From Jatrophihabitans sp. GAS493 (lineage in GTDB: Bacteria > Actinomycetota > Actinomycetes > Mycobacteriales > Jatrophihabitantaceae), in the NCBI RefSeq assembly GCF_900230215.1, contig NZ_LT907982.1:992001-1056000 (forward strand): DNA of 64,000 bases, in the 5' to 3' direction. Below are positions 1 through 8,436 of the stretch, in pieces. The notes beneath the pieces were generated by a model, which did not search any database, was not told where the DNA came from, and worked only from the letters and a program-made list of their open reading frames with translations. Positions within the stretch are counted from its first letter, which is position 1; each line of letters starts with the position of its first letter. Made by a program: the position numbers and the translations under genes.

Positions 1-1593
1 GTCGACGGCAAGGTGGTGCTCATTCCGCAGGTGCGCGAGGCGCTGGACGCCTTCGCCGAGTCGGGGCTGCTGGCCGGCACCTTCGATCATTCGATCGGTG
101 GCATGCAGCTGCCGGTCGTGGTCTCCAAGGCCGCGATGATGTGGTTCCAGGCCGCAAACGTCGGAACCTGCGTCTACCCGTTCCTGACCCTGGGGAATGC
201 GGCACTGCTCGTCGCGCACGGCAGTCAGGAGCAGATCGATACCTGGGCCCGTCCGATGCTGGACGGACGCTTCTTCGGCACGATGTGCCTCTCCGAGCCG
301 CAGGCCGGTTCGTCGCTGGCCGATATCACCACCCGCGCCGTCCCGCAGGACGACGGCAGCTACCGGCTGGTCGGCAACAAGATGTGGATCTCCGGCGGTG
401 ACCACGAGCTGTCGGAGAACATCGTGCACCTGGTGCTGGCCAAGATCCCCGACGGGCCACCCGGGGTGAAGGGCATCTCGCTCTTCATCGTCCCCAAGTT
501 CCTGCTCAACGCGGACGGGTCGACCGGTGAGCGCAACGACGTCGTGCTGGCCGGCCTCAACCACAAGATGGGCTACCGCGGCGGGACGAACACGCTGCTG
601 AACTTCGGCGAGGGGACGCACCGTCCGGGCGGGGTCGGCGGAGCCGTGGGCTATCTGGTCGGTGAGCCGCACCAGGGGCTGGCCCAGATGTTCCACATGA
701 TGAACGAGGCGCGGGTCGGTGTCGGGCTCGGCGCCACCGCGCTGGGCTATACCGGTTACCTGCACGCGCTGGAGTACGCGCGAACCCGGGTGCAGGGTCG
801 GCCGGTGCAGAGCAAGGACCCGGCACAGCCCCCGGTGCCGATCATCGAGCATGCCGACGTGCGTCGGATGCTGCTGGCCCAGAAGTCCTACGCCGAGGGT
901 GGGCTGGCGCTGGGGATGTACTGCGCCAAGCTCGTCGACGAGCAGGCGAGCGCGCCGACGGCGCAGGAGTGCGAGCGCGCGGCGCTGCTGCTAGACGTGC
1001 TCACCCCGATCGCCAAGAGCTGGCCGTCGCAGTGGTGCCTGGCCGGCAATGACCTGGCGATCCAGATCCACGGCGGCTACGGCTATACCCGCGACTACAA
1101 CGTGGAGCAGTTCTACCGGGACAACCGGCTCAACCCGATCCACGAGGGGACGCACGGCATCCAGGCCATCGACCTACTCGGGCGCAAGGTGACGATGGCC
1201 CGTGGCGCCGGGCTGCAGTTGCTGCTGGCGACCATGCGGGCGAGCACCGCCCGGGCCGCGTCGGTGCCGGGGGCGGCTGGCTACGCCGCGACGCTGGAGG
1301 CGGCGATCTCGCGGGTCGAGACGGTCACCGGCAAACTGCACGGCAGCGGCGATGTGGCGCTCAGCCTGGCCAACGCTTCGGTGTACCTCGAGGCGGTCGG
1401 GCACGTGGTGCTGGCCTGGGTCTGGCTGGAGCAGTTACTAGCCGCCGGAACGTCCGAGGGGGCGTTCTACGACGGGAAGCGGCAGGCCACCCGGTACTTC
1501 TTCAACTGGGAACTGCCCAAGACCTCCCCGCAGTTCGACCTGCTGGAGAGCCTGGACGACACCACCCTGGCGATGTCCCCGAGCTGGTTCTGA
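1..1593 (+). CDS. acyl-CoA dehydrogenase, 5' truncated by window edge
   Basis: Flavin-dependent alpha,beta-dehydrogenation of an acyl-CoA thioester in fatty-acid or related acyl-CoA catabolism. The frame is open from base 1, so the true start lies upstream; a GTG at 13 is only an internal codon. What is present (about 530 residues) resembles the large ACAD subgroup of about 600 residues (FadE/DmdC-like). Visible signatures are CLSEPQAGSSLADI (FAD/substrate loop), KMWISGG, the IHGGYGYTRDYNVEQFYRD block and a distal helical C-terminal extension. Roughly 60-70 N-terminal residues should be missing. The substrate cannot be told from sequence. The gene is followed 5 bp after its TGA by a copy of the 49-bp palindromic element. 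Family call is firm; subfamily is inferred. Confidence 0.93.
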   Translation, partial: VDGKVVLIPQVREALDAFAESGLLAGTFDHSIGGMQLPVVVSKAAMMWFQAANVGTCVYPFLTLGNAALLVAHGSQEQIDTWARPMLDGRFFGTMCLSEPQAGSSLADITTRAVPQDDGSYRLVGNKMWISGGDHELSENIVHLVLAKIPDGPPGVKGISLFIVPKFLLNADGSTGERNDVVLAGLNHKMGYRGGTNTLLNFGEGTHRPGGVGGAVGYLVGEPHQGLAQMFHMMNEARVGVGLGATALGYTGYLHALEYARTRVQGRPVQSKDPAQPPVPIIEHADVRRMLLAQKSYAEGGLALGMYCAKLVDEQASAPTAQECERAALLLDVLTPIAKSWPSQWCLAGNDLAIQIHGGYGYTRDYNVEQFYRDNRLNPIHEGTHGIQAIDLLGRKVTMARGAGLQLLLATMRASTARAASVPGAAGYAATLEAAISRVETVTGKLHGSGDVALSLANASVYLEAVGHVVLAWVWLEQLLAAGTSEGAFYDGKRQATRYFFNWELPKTSPQFDLLESLDDTTLAMSPSWF

Positions 1594-1598
1594 CTCTG

Positions 1599-1647
1599 CG
1601 CTTTTGGCACACCTGCAGGGACTATCCCGGCCGGTGTGCCAAAAGCG
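1599..1647 (+). repeat. 49-bp palindromic element, copy 1
   Basis: Inverted repeat with 13-bp arms CGCTTTTGGCACA (1599-1611) and TGTGCCAAAAGCG (1635-1647). The centre holds CCTGCAGG and an ATCCC half. It lies between two convergent genes, 5 bp after the acyl-CoA dehydrogenase stop. On the plus strand it reads in the opposite sense to the other three copies, which follow minus-strand genes, so its orientation relative to the gene it follows is the same in all four. It has no T-tract, yet a 13-bp stem would suit a terminator or RNA-stabilising 3' hairpin. Confidence 0.9.
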
Positions 1648-1657
1648 GTGGGCAGTT

Positions 1658-2437
1658 CTAGATCAGGTCGACGACGTCGGCGATGGAGTTGAGCACCCGA
1701 CTCGGACGGAACGGGTACTTCTCGATATCCGCGCGCTGCGTCGAGCCGGTGAGCACCAGAATCGTCTCCAGCCCGGCCTCGATTCCCGCCACCACGTCGG
1801 TGTCCATCCGGTCGCCGATCATGGTCGTCGTCTCCGAATGGGCCTCGATCCGGTTCATCGCGCTGCGGAACATCATCGGGTTCGGCTTGCCGACGAAGTA
1901 CGGCTCCCGGCCGGTGGCCCGGGTGATCAGGGCGGCGACCGACCCGGTGGCCGGCATCGGGCCTTCGGCTGAGGGTCCGGTGGCGTCCGGGTTGGTGGCG
2001 ATGAAGCGGGCCCCGCGCTCAATGAGCCGGATCGCGCTCGTGATCGCCTCGAACGAGTAGGTGCGAGTCTCGCCGAGGACGACGTAATCCGGGTCGGCAT
2101 CGGTGAGGGTGTAGCCGACCTCGTGCAGTGCCGTGGTGAGTCCGGCCTCGCCGATCACATAGGCCGAACCCTGTGGGAGTTGATCGCTGAGGAAGGTGGC
2201 GGTGGCCAGCGCGGACGTCCAGATCGACTCCTCGGGGACGGTCAGCCCGGAGCGGGCCAATCGGGCCGCCAGGTCGCGCGGCGTGTAGATCGAGTTGTTG
2301 GTGAGCACCAGGAAGCGCCGCTCGCGCTCGATCAGCCGCTGCAGAAACTCCTTGGCTCCGGGCAACGCCTGGTCCTCATGGACGAGAACCCCGTCCATGT
2401 CGGTGAGCCAGCACTCGCTCTCCGCTCGCTGCGTCAC
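1658..2437 (-). CDS. HAD-superfamily phosphatase, NagD/class IIA type
   Basis: Phosphatase of the haloacid dehalogenase superfamily acting on small phosphorylated metabolites. Motif I is DMDGVLV (nucleophile and acid/base Asp), motif II is VLTNNS, the motif III Lys is in GKPNP, and motif IV is MIGDRMDTDV. The C2-type cap between motifs II and III is typical of NagD and p-nitrophenylphosphatase proteins. Predicted length is 259 residues, near the family norm of about 260. I chose the GTG at 2437 because TTGGAG sits about 7 bases upstream; the longer reading from 2488 adds a non-conserved tail. It runs divergently from the amidohydrolase across about 85 bp. Substrate unknown. Confidence 0.9.
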   Translation of the reverse strand: MTQRAESECWLTDMDGVLVHEDQALPGAKEFLQRLIERERRFLVLTNNSIYTPRDLAARLARSGLTVPEESIWTSALATATFLSDQLPQGSAYVIGEAGLTTALHEVGYTLTDADPDYVVLGETRTYSFEAITSAIRLIERGARFIATNPDATGPSAEGPMPATGSVAALITRATGREPYFVGKPNPMMFRSAMNRIEAHSETTTMIGDRMDTDVVAGIEAGLETILVLTGSTQRADIEKYPFRPSRVLNSIADVVDLI

Positions 2438-2522
2438 GATCGCTCCAATCGCTCGGGATCCCCCGACTCGTGGCTGACTGTCGAACACCGTCGAAACTAC
2501 CAGCGTGTGATGGAATCAATGG

Positions 2523-3998
2523 GTGAGTGAACTGCTGCTGCGTTCGGGCCGATTGAGCGAAGCGGGCCAGCCGATGGACCTCCTGATACGAGACGGGGTC
2601 ATCGAACGCATCGGCGCTGACCTCTACTCCTCGGCGGAATCCATCGATCTGGACGGGCGATTCGTACTCCCCGGCCTGTGGGATCACCACGTGCACTTCG
2701 ACCAGTGGGCCCAGGTGAGTCGCCGCCTGGACGTGTCGGCGGCCGAGTCGGCGGAGCACGCCACCGCGCTGGTGGGCGACCGGCTCAACTCCACCTCGAC
2801 CGATGGACCGCTCGTCCAGGGCGAGTTGCTGGTCGGCTACGGGTTCCGGGACGCGCTCTGGCCGGACACCCCGCACCGCGACGACCTCGACGCGGTCAGT
2901 GGCACGACCCCGGTGGTACTGGTCAGCGGCGACCTGCACTGCGCGTGGGGGAACTCGGCCGCCCTGGCCCAGTTCGGTCTGGGTGAGCATCCGACCGGAC
3001 TGCTGCTGGAGTCCGAGGCGATGGGGATCTACGGCCGGCTCGGCGAGGTCGCGGAGGAGGTGCTCGACCAGTGGGCCGCCGACGCCGCGGCGACGGCAGC
3101 CAGTCGCGGGCTGGTCGGCCTGCTGGATCTGGAGGCGCCCTGGTCGATCGACGCCTGGACGCGCCGCGTCAACCAGGGGAACCGGTCCCTCCGGGTCGCC
3201 TGCGGCGTCTGGACGCCGAAGCTGGAGGAGGCGATCGCCCGGCGGCTGCAGACCGGCGACGTCATCCCCGACACCGACGGTCTGGTGAGCATGGGCCCGC
3301 TGAAGATCATCACCGACGGATCGCTGAACACGCGCACCGCCTACTGCCACCGGCCCTACCCGGGACTGGAAGAGTCCGAGAACCCCTATGGATTGTTGGT
3401 CGTCGATCCGGCTGAGCTGACTGAGCTGATGAGCCGGGCCGCCCGCTCCGGCATCGAGTCGGCGATTCACGCCATTGGTGATCACGCCAATTCGCTGGCC
3501 CTGCAGGCCTTCGCCGACTCCGGCGCTCGCGGGAGCATCGAGCACGCCCAGTTGCTGACCCGAGGTGACCTGCCGCGCTTCGCGGAGCTGAGCCTGGTCG
3601 CCAGCGTGCAGCCCGAGCACGCCATGGATGACCGTGACGTCGCCGACCGCTACTGGGCCGGCCGAACCGATCGGGCCTTCATGCTGCGCTCCCTGCTCGA
3701 TGCCGGAGCGATGATCGCGCTCGGCTCGGATGCTCCGGTGGCCCCTCTCGACCCGTGGATAAGTATCGCGGCGGCGGTGAGTCACAGCCGGGGCGGCCGT
3801 CCGAGCTGGCACCCGGAGCAGGAGATCACCTTCGACGAGGCGCTGGAGGCGTCGACGGCGGGTCCGGTGGTCGAGGGGGCGCCGGCTGACCTGGTGATCG
3901 TCGACCTGGATGCCTGGGGCGCCTCGGCCGAGCAGCTGCGTCACCTGCCCGTGACGGCGACCGTGCTCGGCGGCCGCTTCACCCACGACGCGCTGTGA
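2523..3998 (+). CDS. amidohydrolase family 3 (YtcJ-like) metal-dependent hydrolase
   Basis: Cytoplasmic TIM-barrel metal hydrolase of 491 residues that probably cleaves an amide or imide substrate. The HxH metal motif appears in DHHVHFD near residue 57. Further ligands are in HAIGDH and EHAQ, and the terminal Asp is in GSDAPV, the usual YtcJ layout. An N-terminal beta-sandwich precedes the barrel and its final strands return at the C-terminus (PADLVIVDLD). The start is GTG at 2523. trmL follows 25 bp downstream on the same strand, so the two may be co-transcribed. The substrate is not predictable for this family. Confidence 0.88.
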   Translation: MSELLLRSGRLSEAGQPMDLLIRDGVIERIGADLYSSAESIDLDGRFVLPGLWDHHVHFDQWAQVSRRLDVSAAESAEHATALVGDRLNSTSTDGPLVQGELLVGYGFRDALWPDTPHRDDLDAVSGTTPVVLVSGDLHCAWGNSAALAQFGLGEHPTGLLLESEAMGIYGRLGEVAEEVLDQWAADAAATAASRGLVGLLDLEAPWSIDAWTRRVNQGNRSLRVACGVWTPKLEEAIARRLQTGDVIPDTDGLVSMGPLKIITDGSLNTRTAYCHRPYPGLEESENPYGLLVVDPAELTELMSRAARSGIESAIHAIGDHANSLALQAFADSGARGSIEHAQLLTRGDLPRFAELSLVASVQPEHAMDDRDVADRYWAGRTDRAFMLRSLLDAGAMIALGSDAPVAPLDPWISIAAAVSHSRGGRPSWHPEQEITFDEALEASTAGPVVEGAPADLVIVDLDAWGASAEQLRHLPVTATVLGGRFTHDAL

Positions 3999-4023
3999 GC
4001 CGGCAGCGGGGAGAGATCCTGGC

Positions 4024-4539
4024 ATGTTCCGGATAGCGTTCGTCGAGCCGAAGATCCCGCCAAATACAGGGAATGCCATCCGCTTGGTGGCGGCCACCGG
4101 ATGCGAGCTGCACCTGATCGGGCCGCTCGGCTTCGATCTCTCGGACGCGAAACTGCGCCGGGCGGGCCTCGACTACCACGACCTGGCCTCGGTCACCGTG
4201 CACGAGAATCTGGAGGCGGCCTGGCCGGTGCTGGCGGTGAATCCAGTGGCGCCGGAGCAGCCCGCCAGGACTTTCGCCTTTACCGGCAAAGCCGATCGCA
4301 TCTATAGCGACGTCAGCTATCGGTCCGGGGACGTGCTGATGTTCGGTGCCGAACCCACCGGCCTGGCCGACGAGGTGCTGGCCGACCCGCGGATCACCGA
4401 GCTGGTACGAATCCCGATGCTGCCCGGCCTGCGGTCGTTGAACCTGGCCAACTGCGCGGCCTTGGTGACGTATGAGGCGTGGCGACAGAATGGCTTTGCC
4501 GGATCCAGCGATACCGGCCCACGGCCAACGCGAGAGTAA
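4024..4539 (+). CDS. trmL: tRNA (cytidine/uridine-34 2'-O)-methyltransferase
   Basis: SPOUT-class, SAM-dependent enzyme that methylates the ribose of wobble nucleotide 34 in leucine tRNAs. At 171 residues it has the single-domain TrmL/YibK size. Visible signatures are the N-terminal PNTGN motif, LIGPLGF, the knot-forming MFGAEPTGL and the SAM-binding PMLPGLRSLNLANC loop. It lies downstream of the amidohydrolase with a short gap. Convergent transcription with the lipoprotein gene is separated by two hairpins. Orthology to TrmL is well supported by these blocks, although target tRNA was not tested. Confidence 0.93.
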   Translation: MFRIAFVEPKIPPNTGNAIRLVAATGCELHLIGPLGFDLSDAKLRRAGLDYHDLASVTVHENLEAAWPVLAVNPVAPEQPARTFAFTGKADRIYSDVSYRSGDVLMFGAEPTGLADEVLADPRITELVRIPMLPGLRSLNLANCAALVTYEAWRQNGFAGSSDTGPRPTRE

Positions 4540-4543
4540 AGAT

Positions 4544-4588
4544 GCGCGGGGGCGTCCGCAGTCACCACCTGCTCGTCAGCCCCCGCGC
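4544..4588. terminator. GC-rich inverted repeat between convergent genes
   Basis: Ten-base perfect arms GCGCGGGGGC (4544-4553) and GCCCCCGCGC (4579-4588) enclose a 25-base loop, starting 5 bp after the trmL stop. The opposing lipoprotein gene ends at 4669, so this may serve trmL. No U-tract follows, so a terminator role is inferred from position and stem strength. Confidence 0.55.
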
Positions 4589-4608
4589 ACCGTCTGCGGC
4601 GATCGCCA

Positions 4609-4651
4609 CTCAGCGAGCACTCCACGCAGGGGCGCGGGGATGCTCGCTGAG
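4609..4651. terminator. second hairpin between trmL and lipoprotein gene
   Basis: Perfect 11-bp arms CTCAGCGAGCA (4609-4619) and TGCTCGCTGAG (4641-4651) lie 18 bp beyond the stop of the minus-strand lipoprotein gene. A TGTTGTTT stretch follows on the plus side. It probably acts as a bidirectional terminator together with the preceding hairpin. Confidence 0.6.
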
Positions 4652-4668
4652 GGCAGATCGTGTTGTTT

Positions 4669-5352
4669 CTACTTGGTATTGACGGTGATCTTGGCGACGC
4701 CGATCAGCAGGCCGCCCTTGACCGCGTCGGTGTTGAACGTCTTGTCCAGCAGCGTGGCGGCGTTCTCCGACATCAGCACCCGGGTGCCTTCGAGGATCGC
4801 GGTGTCACCCGAGGTCTCCAGTGGCTTGAGCGTCGTACCGTCCAGGTCGAAAAGCTTGGTGTGGGTGGCGGCTGTCTTGCCGTCAACTGCGACGTCCCCG
4901 TAGAGCGTGGAGTTGTTGCCCGGATCGATGTCGAAGTTGGTCAGATTCACGACGGTCGCGGTGGCACCGGTGCCCGCGGTGAGCGACAGACCCGAACCCA
5001 TGTGCTCGATGTTGCCCTGAACGTAGGGCTTCACCGAACCAGGCGTGTAATACGTTACATTCCCGCCGGTGATCGGGAAGCTGATGGAGCCGTCGGCCAG
5101 CGTTGCGGTACCGACCGTTCCCGGCGTGAGCTTCAGCGTCGTCAGCGCGTCGGTGAAGCCCTTGTCCAACGCGACCGCGGTCGAGACGCCGGTGAGGCTT
5201 GGGATGGTAGCCACCGGCGCGGTCGAGAGAGCCGAGGACGGTGCCGCGGTGGTCGACGCGGCGGAGGTGCTGTCCGAGGAGCAGGCGGTGAGGCTGATCG
5301 CGCCGGCGGCGGCTAACACGGCTATGGTCGAGGCAATCTTCTTGGAAAACAT
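4669..5352 (-). CDS. secreted lipoprotein of unknown function
   Basis: Predicted 227-residue exported lipoprotein. The N-terminus is MFSKK followed by a hydrophobic stretch and a lipobox LTAC, with cysteine near residue 24, then a Ser/Thr/Ala-rich linker. The mature part is Gly/Thr-rich and probably all-beta, with the conserved-looking blocks ISFPITGG, YVQGNIEH, LTNFDIDPG, LEGTRVLM and GLLIGVAKI. Similar blocks recur in uncharacterised actinobacterial exported proteins, but I cannot name a function. The ribosome binding site AGGAAAG lies inside one arm of a hairpin that reaches almost to the ATG (see separate entry). It is monocistronic, between two hairpins and the aminotransferase gene. Confidence 0.85.
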   Translation of the reverse strand: MFSKKIASTIAVLAAAGAISLTACSSDSTSAASTTAAPSSALSTAPVATIPSLTGVSTAVALDKGFTDALTTLKLTPGTVGTATLADGSISFPITGGNVTYYTPGSVKPYVQGNIEHMGSGLSLTAGTGATATVVNLTNFDIDPGNNSTLYGDVAVDGKTAATHTKLFDLDGTTLKPLETSGDTAILEGTRVLMSENAATLLDKTFNTDAVKGGLLIGVAKITVNTK

Positions 5353-5353
5353 T

Positions 5354-5395
5354 GAATCTTTCCTAACGTCGGTGATGACTGTCAGGAATAGATTC
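5354..5395 (-). promoter_or_regulatory. possible RBS-sequestering hairpin
   Basis: On the minus strand GAATCTATTCCT (5395-5384) can pair with AGGAAAGATTC (5364-5354), leaving one bulged base and a 19-base loop. The second arm contains the AGGAAAG Shine-Dalgarno sequence of the lipoprotein gene and ends one base before its ATG (5352). Such a fold could block initiation until opened by temperature, a ligand or a protein. This rests on base pairing only. Confidence 0.45.
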
Positions 5396-5422
5396 GAAGC
5401 TCAGCCCCGTATCGGTTTCACC

Positions 5423-6814
5423 TCAGCTACCGACGTAGTACTGATCGGCCGTCTCCAGCGCCTCGTCGAGCATCGCCAGTCCCGCACGGGCTTCGTCGGC
5501 GGTGATGGTGCACGGCGGCACGACGTGAGTCCGGTTGAAGTGCACGAACGGCCAGAGTCCCTTAGTTTTACAGGCCGTCATGAACTCGTTCATGGGTGCT
5601 GCGTCTGCGCCGGCGGCGTTGAAGGGGACGAGCGGTTCGCGAGTACTGCGATCCTTCACCAGTTCGAGCGCCCAGAACACGCCCAGCCCGCGCACCTCGC
5701 CAATGCTCGGGTGCCGTTCGGCCATCTCCCGCAGCGCCGGCCCGATGACGGATTCGCCTATTTCTCGGGCATTTTCGACGATGCGTTCCTCTTTGAAGAT
5801 GTTGATCGAGGCTACGGCCGAGGCGCAGGCCAGCGGGTGCCCGCTGTAGGTGAGACCGCCGGGGAAGGGGCGCTCGGCGAAGGTGTCCGCGATGGCGTCG
5901 GAGATGATGACGCCACCGAGCGGCAGGTAGCCGGAGTTGACGCCCTTGGCGAAGGTGATGAGGTCGGGGGTGATCGACCAGTGATCGACGGCGAACCACT
6001 CACCGCAGCGGCCGAAGCCGGCCATCACCTCGTCGCTGATCATGAGGATCCCGTACTCGTCGCAGATCGCCCGCAGACCGGCGAGGTAGCCCGGCGGCGG
6101 GACGAGAATGCCATTGGTCCCGACCACCGTCTCGGAGATGATGGCGGCGATCGTCTGCGGTCCCTCGAGCTGGATCACCTGGCGCAGGTGGGCCAGCGCC
6201 CGCTCGGTCTCCTCCTCGGGCGTCTGGGCGTAGAAGGCTGAGCGGTACAGGTACGGCCCGAAGTAGCGCACCACCCCGGGGATTCCGGAGTAACCGAGCT
6301 CGTTGGCCCAGCGCCGTGGGTCACCGGTGAGGGCGATCGCGGCCGCGGTCGAGCCGTGGTAGCTACGGTAGGCCGACATCACCTTGGGGCGGCCGGTGTG
6401 GATGCGAGCCATCCGGATCGCGTTCTCGTTGGCCTCGGCACCGCCGTTGGTGAAGAAGACCTGGTTCAGGCTGCCGGGGGCCAGTTCGCTGATCAGCCGA
6501 GCCGCCTCGCTGCGGGACTCGTTGGCGAACGACGGGGCGATCGTGCAGAGTTTCCCGGCCTGTTCCTGGATGGCGGCGACCAGTTTCGGGTGCTGGTAGC
6601 CGATGTTGACGTTCACCAGCTGCGAGGAGAAGTCGAGATACTTCTTCCCCTCGTAGTCCCAGAAGTTCACCCCGAGGGCCCGTTCGATCGGCAGCGGGTC
6701 GATCTTGGCCTGCGCTGACCAGGAGTGGAAGACGTGCGCCCGGTCGTCGCGGCGGATCGTTGCCTCGAGAGCGGCGAGAGCGGCGAGAGCGGCCGAGTCG
6801 GTGGTGGTGGTCAT
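5423..6814 (-). CDS. class III aminotransferase (omega-amino acid type)
   Basis: PLP-dependent fold-type I transaminase of 463 residues. Landmarks are the phosphate loop FTNGGAEANENAIRMAR, YHGSTAAAI, the cofactor Asp in ISDEVMAGFGR and the Schiff-base Lys in TFAKGVNSGYLPLGG. The downstream gene encodes a CoA-acylating methylmalonate-semialdehyde dehydrogenase, which suggests that this enzyme converts a beta- or omega-amino acid (beta-alanine, beta-aminoisobutyrate or similar) to its semialdehyde. I placed the start at ATG 6814, preceded by AAAGGTGA. The in-frame GTG at 6823 would lie within that ribosome binding site. Palindromic element copy 2 lies 22 bp upstream of the start. Substrate is inferred from context. 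Confidence 0.9.
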   Translation of the reverse strand: MTTTTDSAALAALAALEATIRRDDRAHVFHSWSAQAKIDPLPIERALGVNFWDYEGKKYLDFSSQLVNVNIGYQHPKLVAAIQEQAGKLCTIAPSFANESRSEAARLISELAPGSLNQVFFTNGGAEANENAIRMARIHTGRPKVMSAYRSYHGSTAAAIALTGDPRRWANELGYSGIPGVVRYFGPYLYRSAFYAQTPEEETERALAHLRQVIQLEGPQTIAAIISETVVGTNGILVPPPGYLAGLRAICDEYGILMISDEVMAGFGRCGEWFAVDHWSITPDLITFAKGVNSGYLPLGGVIISDAIADTFAERPFPGGLTYSGHPLACASAVASINIFKEERIVENAREIGESVIGPALREMAERHPSIGEVRGLGVFWALELVKDRSTREPLVPFNAAGADAAPMNEFMTACKTKGLWPFVHFNRTHVVPPCTITADEARAGLAMLDEALETADQYYVGS

Positions 6815-6835
6815 GCGGGTCACCTTTCGTTACTC

Positions 6836-6884
6836 CGCTTTTGGCACAGCGACCGGGATAATCCCTGCAGCTGTGCCAAAAGCG
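6836..6884 (-). repeat. 49-bp palindromic element, copy 2
   Basis: Arms CGCTTTTGGCACAG (6836-6849) and CTGTGCCAAAAGCG (6871-6884) flank a core that contains the inner palindrome GGGATAATCCC and CTGCAG. It starts 13 bp after the stop of mmsA and lies between mmsA and the aminotransferase, both on the minus strand. It may separate these two transcription units or set their relative expression. Confidence 0.9.
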
Positions 6885-6897
6885 TGGAGGTCGAGGG

Positions 6898-8388
6898 TCA
6901 GTGGTTGCGGGGGAAGCCGAGGTCGACGCTGGAGCTGGCCGGATCCGGCCACCGCGACGTGACCACCTTGCCCCGGGTGAAGAAGTTGACCCCCTCCGGC
7001 CCGTACATGTGGGTGTCGCCGAAGAGGGAGGCCTTCCAGCCGCCGAAGGAGTAGTACCCCACCGGCACCGGGATCGGTACGTTGATGCCGACCATGCCGG
7101 CCTCCACCTCGAACTGGAACTGCCGGGCCACCCCGCCGTCGCGGGTGTAGATGGCGGTTCCGTTGCCGTACGGGTTGTCGTTGATCAGCTCCAGCGCCTC
7201 GGCGTAGGTCTCGGCCCGCACGACGCAGAGGACGGGGCCGAAGATCTCGTCGGTGTAGACGCTCATCGCCGGCGTGACGTGATCGAGCAGCGTCACCCCG
7301 AGGAAGAACCCGTCGGTCGGGAGGTCGGCGTCCCGCCCGTCCACCACCACGGTGGCGCCGGAGGCGGCCCCGGCCTCGATGTAGGAGGAGACCTTGTCCC
7401 GATGCTCGCGGGTGATCAGCGGACCCATCTCCGAATCGGGGTTCGTGCCCGGGCCGATCTTCAACTTGGGCAGCCGCTCGGAGATCGCGTCGATGAGCGC
7501 GTCACCTACGCCACCGACGGCCACGGCGACCGAGATCGCCATGCAGCGCTCACCGGCCGAGCCGTAGGCGGCCGAGACAGCCGCGTCGGCGGCCATGTTC
7601 ACGTCCGCGTCCGGGAGCACCACCATGTGGTTCTTCGCGCCACCCAGGGCCTGGACGCGCTTGCCGTTCGCGGTGCCGGTCGCGTAGATGTAGCTGGCGA
7701 TCGGGGTGGAGCCGACGAAGCTCACCGCCTTCACCTGCGGGTTCGTGAGGATAGCGTCCACCGCCTCCTTGTCGCCGTTGAGCACGGTGAAGACGCCGTC
7801 GGGCAGGCCGGCCTCCTTCCAGAGCGCGGCGATGAACAGCGCACTGGACGGGTCCTTCTCACTCGGCTTGAGGACGAACGCGTTGCCACAGGCGATCGCG
7901 TTCGCGCACATCCAGAGGGGCACCATCGCCGGGAAGTTGAACGGCGTTATCCCGGCGACCACGCCCAGCGGCTGCCGGATGGAGTAGACGTCGATGCCGG
8001 TCGCGGCCTGTTCGGAGAAGCCGCCCTTGAGTAGCTGCGGGATGCCGCAGGCGAAGTCGACGTTCTCCATGCCGCGGGCGATCTCGCCGCCGGCATCCGA
8101 GAGCACCTTGCCGTGCTCGGCGGTGATGATCGCGGCCAGCATGTCGGCCCGGTCGTGCAGCAGCGCCCGGAACGCGAAGAGAATCTGTGAACGGCGGCTG
8201 AGCGAACTGTGGCGCCACTGCCGGGCCGCATCGGCCGCGCCGCTGATCGCGTGGTCGACCTCGGCCTTGCCGGCCAGCTCGACCTCGGCCGCGATCTCGC
8301 CGGTGGCCGGGTTGTAGACGGGGGAGGTGCGGGAACTCGGCGTCGAGCTGAGTCGGCCGTCGATCCAATGCGGGATGCGCGTTGTCAT
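6898..8388 (-). CDS. mmsA: CoA-acylating methylmalonate-semialdehyde dehydrogenase
   Basis: Aldehyde dehydrogenase of 496 residues that oxidises methylmalonate or malonate semialdehyde to propionyl- or acetyl-CoA with NAD+ and CoA. MmsA-type features are GVVAGITPFNFPAMVPLWM, FVLKPSEKDPS, FVGSTPIA and the catalytic Cys in GSAGERCMAIS. The Glu of ordinary ALDHs (ELGGK) is replaced by LGGAKNH, as expected for the CoA-dependent subgroup. It is transcribed upstream of and in the same direction as the aminotransferase, with the 49-bp element between them. Together they would complete valine, beta-alanine or thymine-type catabolism. No clear Shine-Dalgarno precedes the ATG at 8388. Confidence 0.94.
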   Translation of the reverse strand: MTTRIPHWIDGRLSSTPSSRTSPVYNPATGEIAAEVELAGKAEVDHAISGAADAARQWRHSSLSRRSQILFAFRALLHDRADMLAAIITAEHGKVLSDAGGEIARGMENVDFACGIPQLLKGGFSEQAATGIDVYSIRQPLGVVAGITPFNFPAMVPLWMCANAIACGNAFVLKPSEKDPSSALFIAALWKEAGLPDGVFTVLNGDKEAVDAILTNPQVKAVSFVGSTPIASYIYATGTANGKRVQALGGAKNHMVVLPDADVNMAADAAVSAAYGSAGERCMAISVAVAVGGVGDALIDAISERLPKLKIGPGTNPDSEMGPLITREHRDKVSSYIEAGAASGATVVVDGRDADLPTDGFFLGVTLLDHVTPAMSVYTDEIFGPVLCVVRAETYAEALELINDNPYGNGTAIYTRDGGVARQFQFEVEAGMVGINVPIPVPVGYYSFGGWKASLFGDTHMYGPEGVNFFTRGKVVTSRWPDPASSSVDLGFPRNH

Positions 8389-8436
8389 GAACAGAGATTA
8401 CGTCCGCTCGGGCCACCGCCTCCAGCCCCGGACGGG

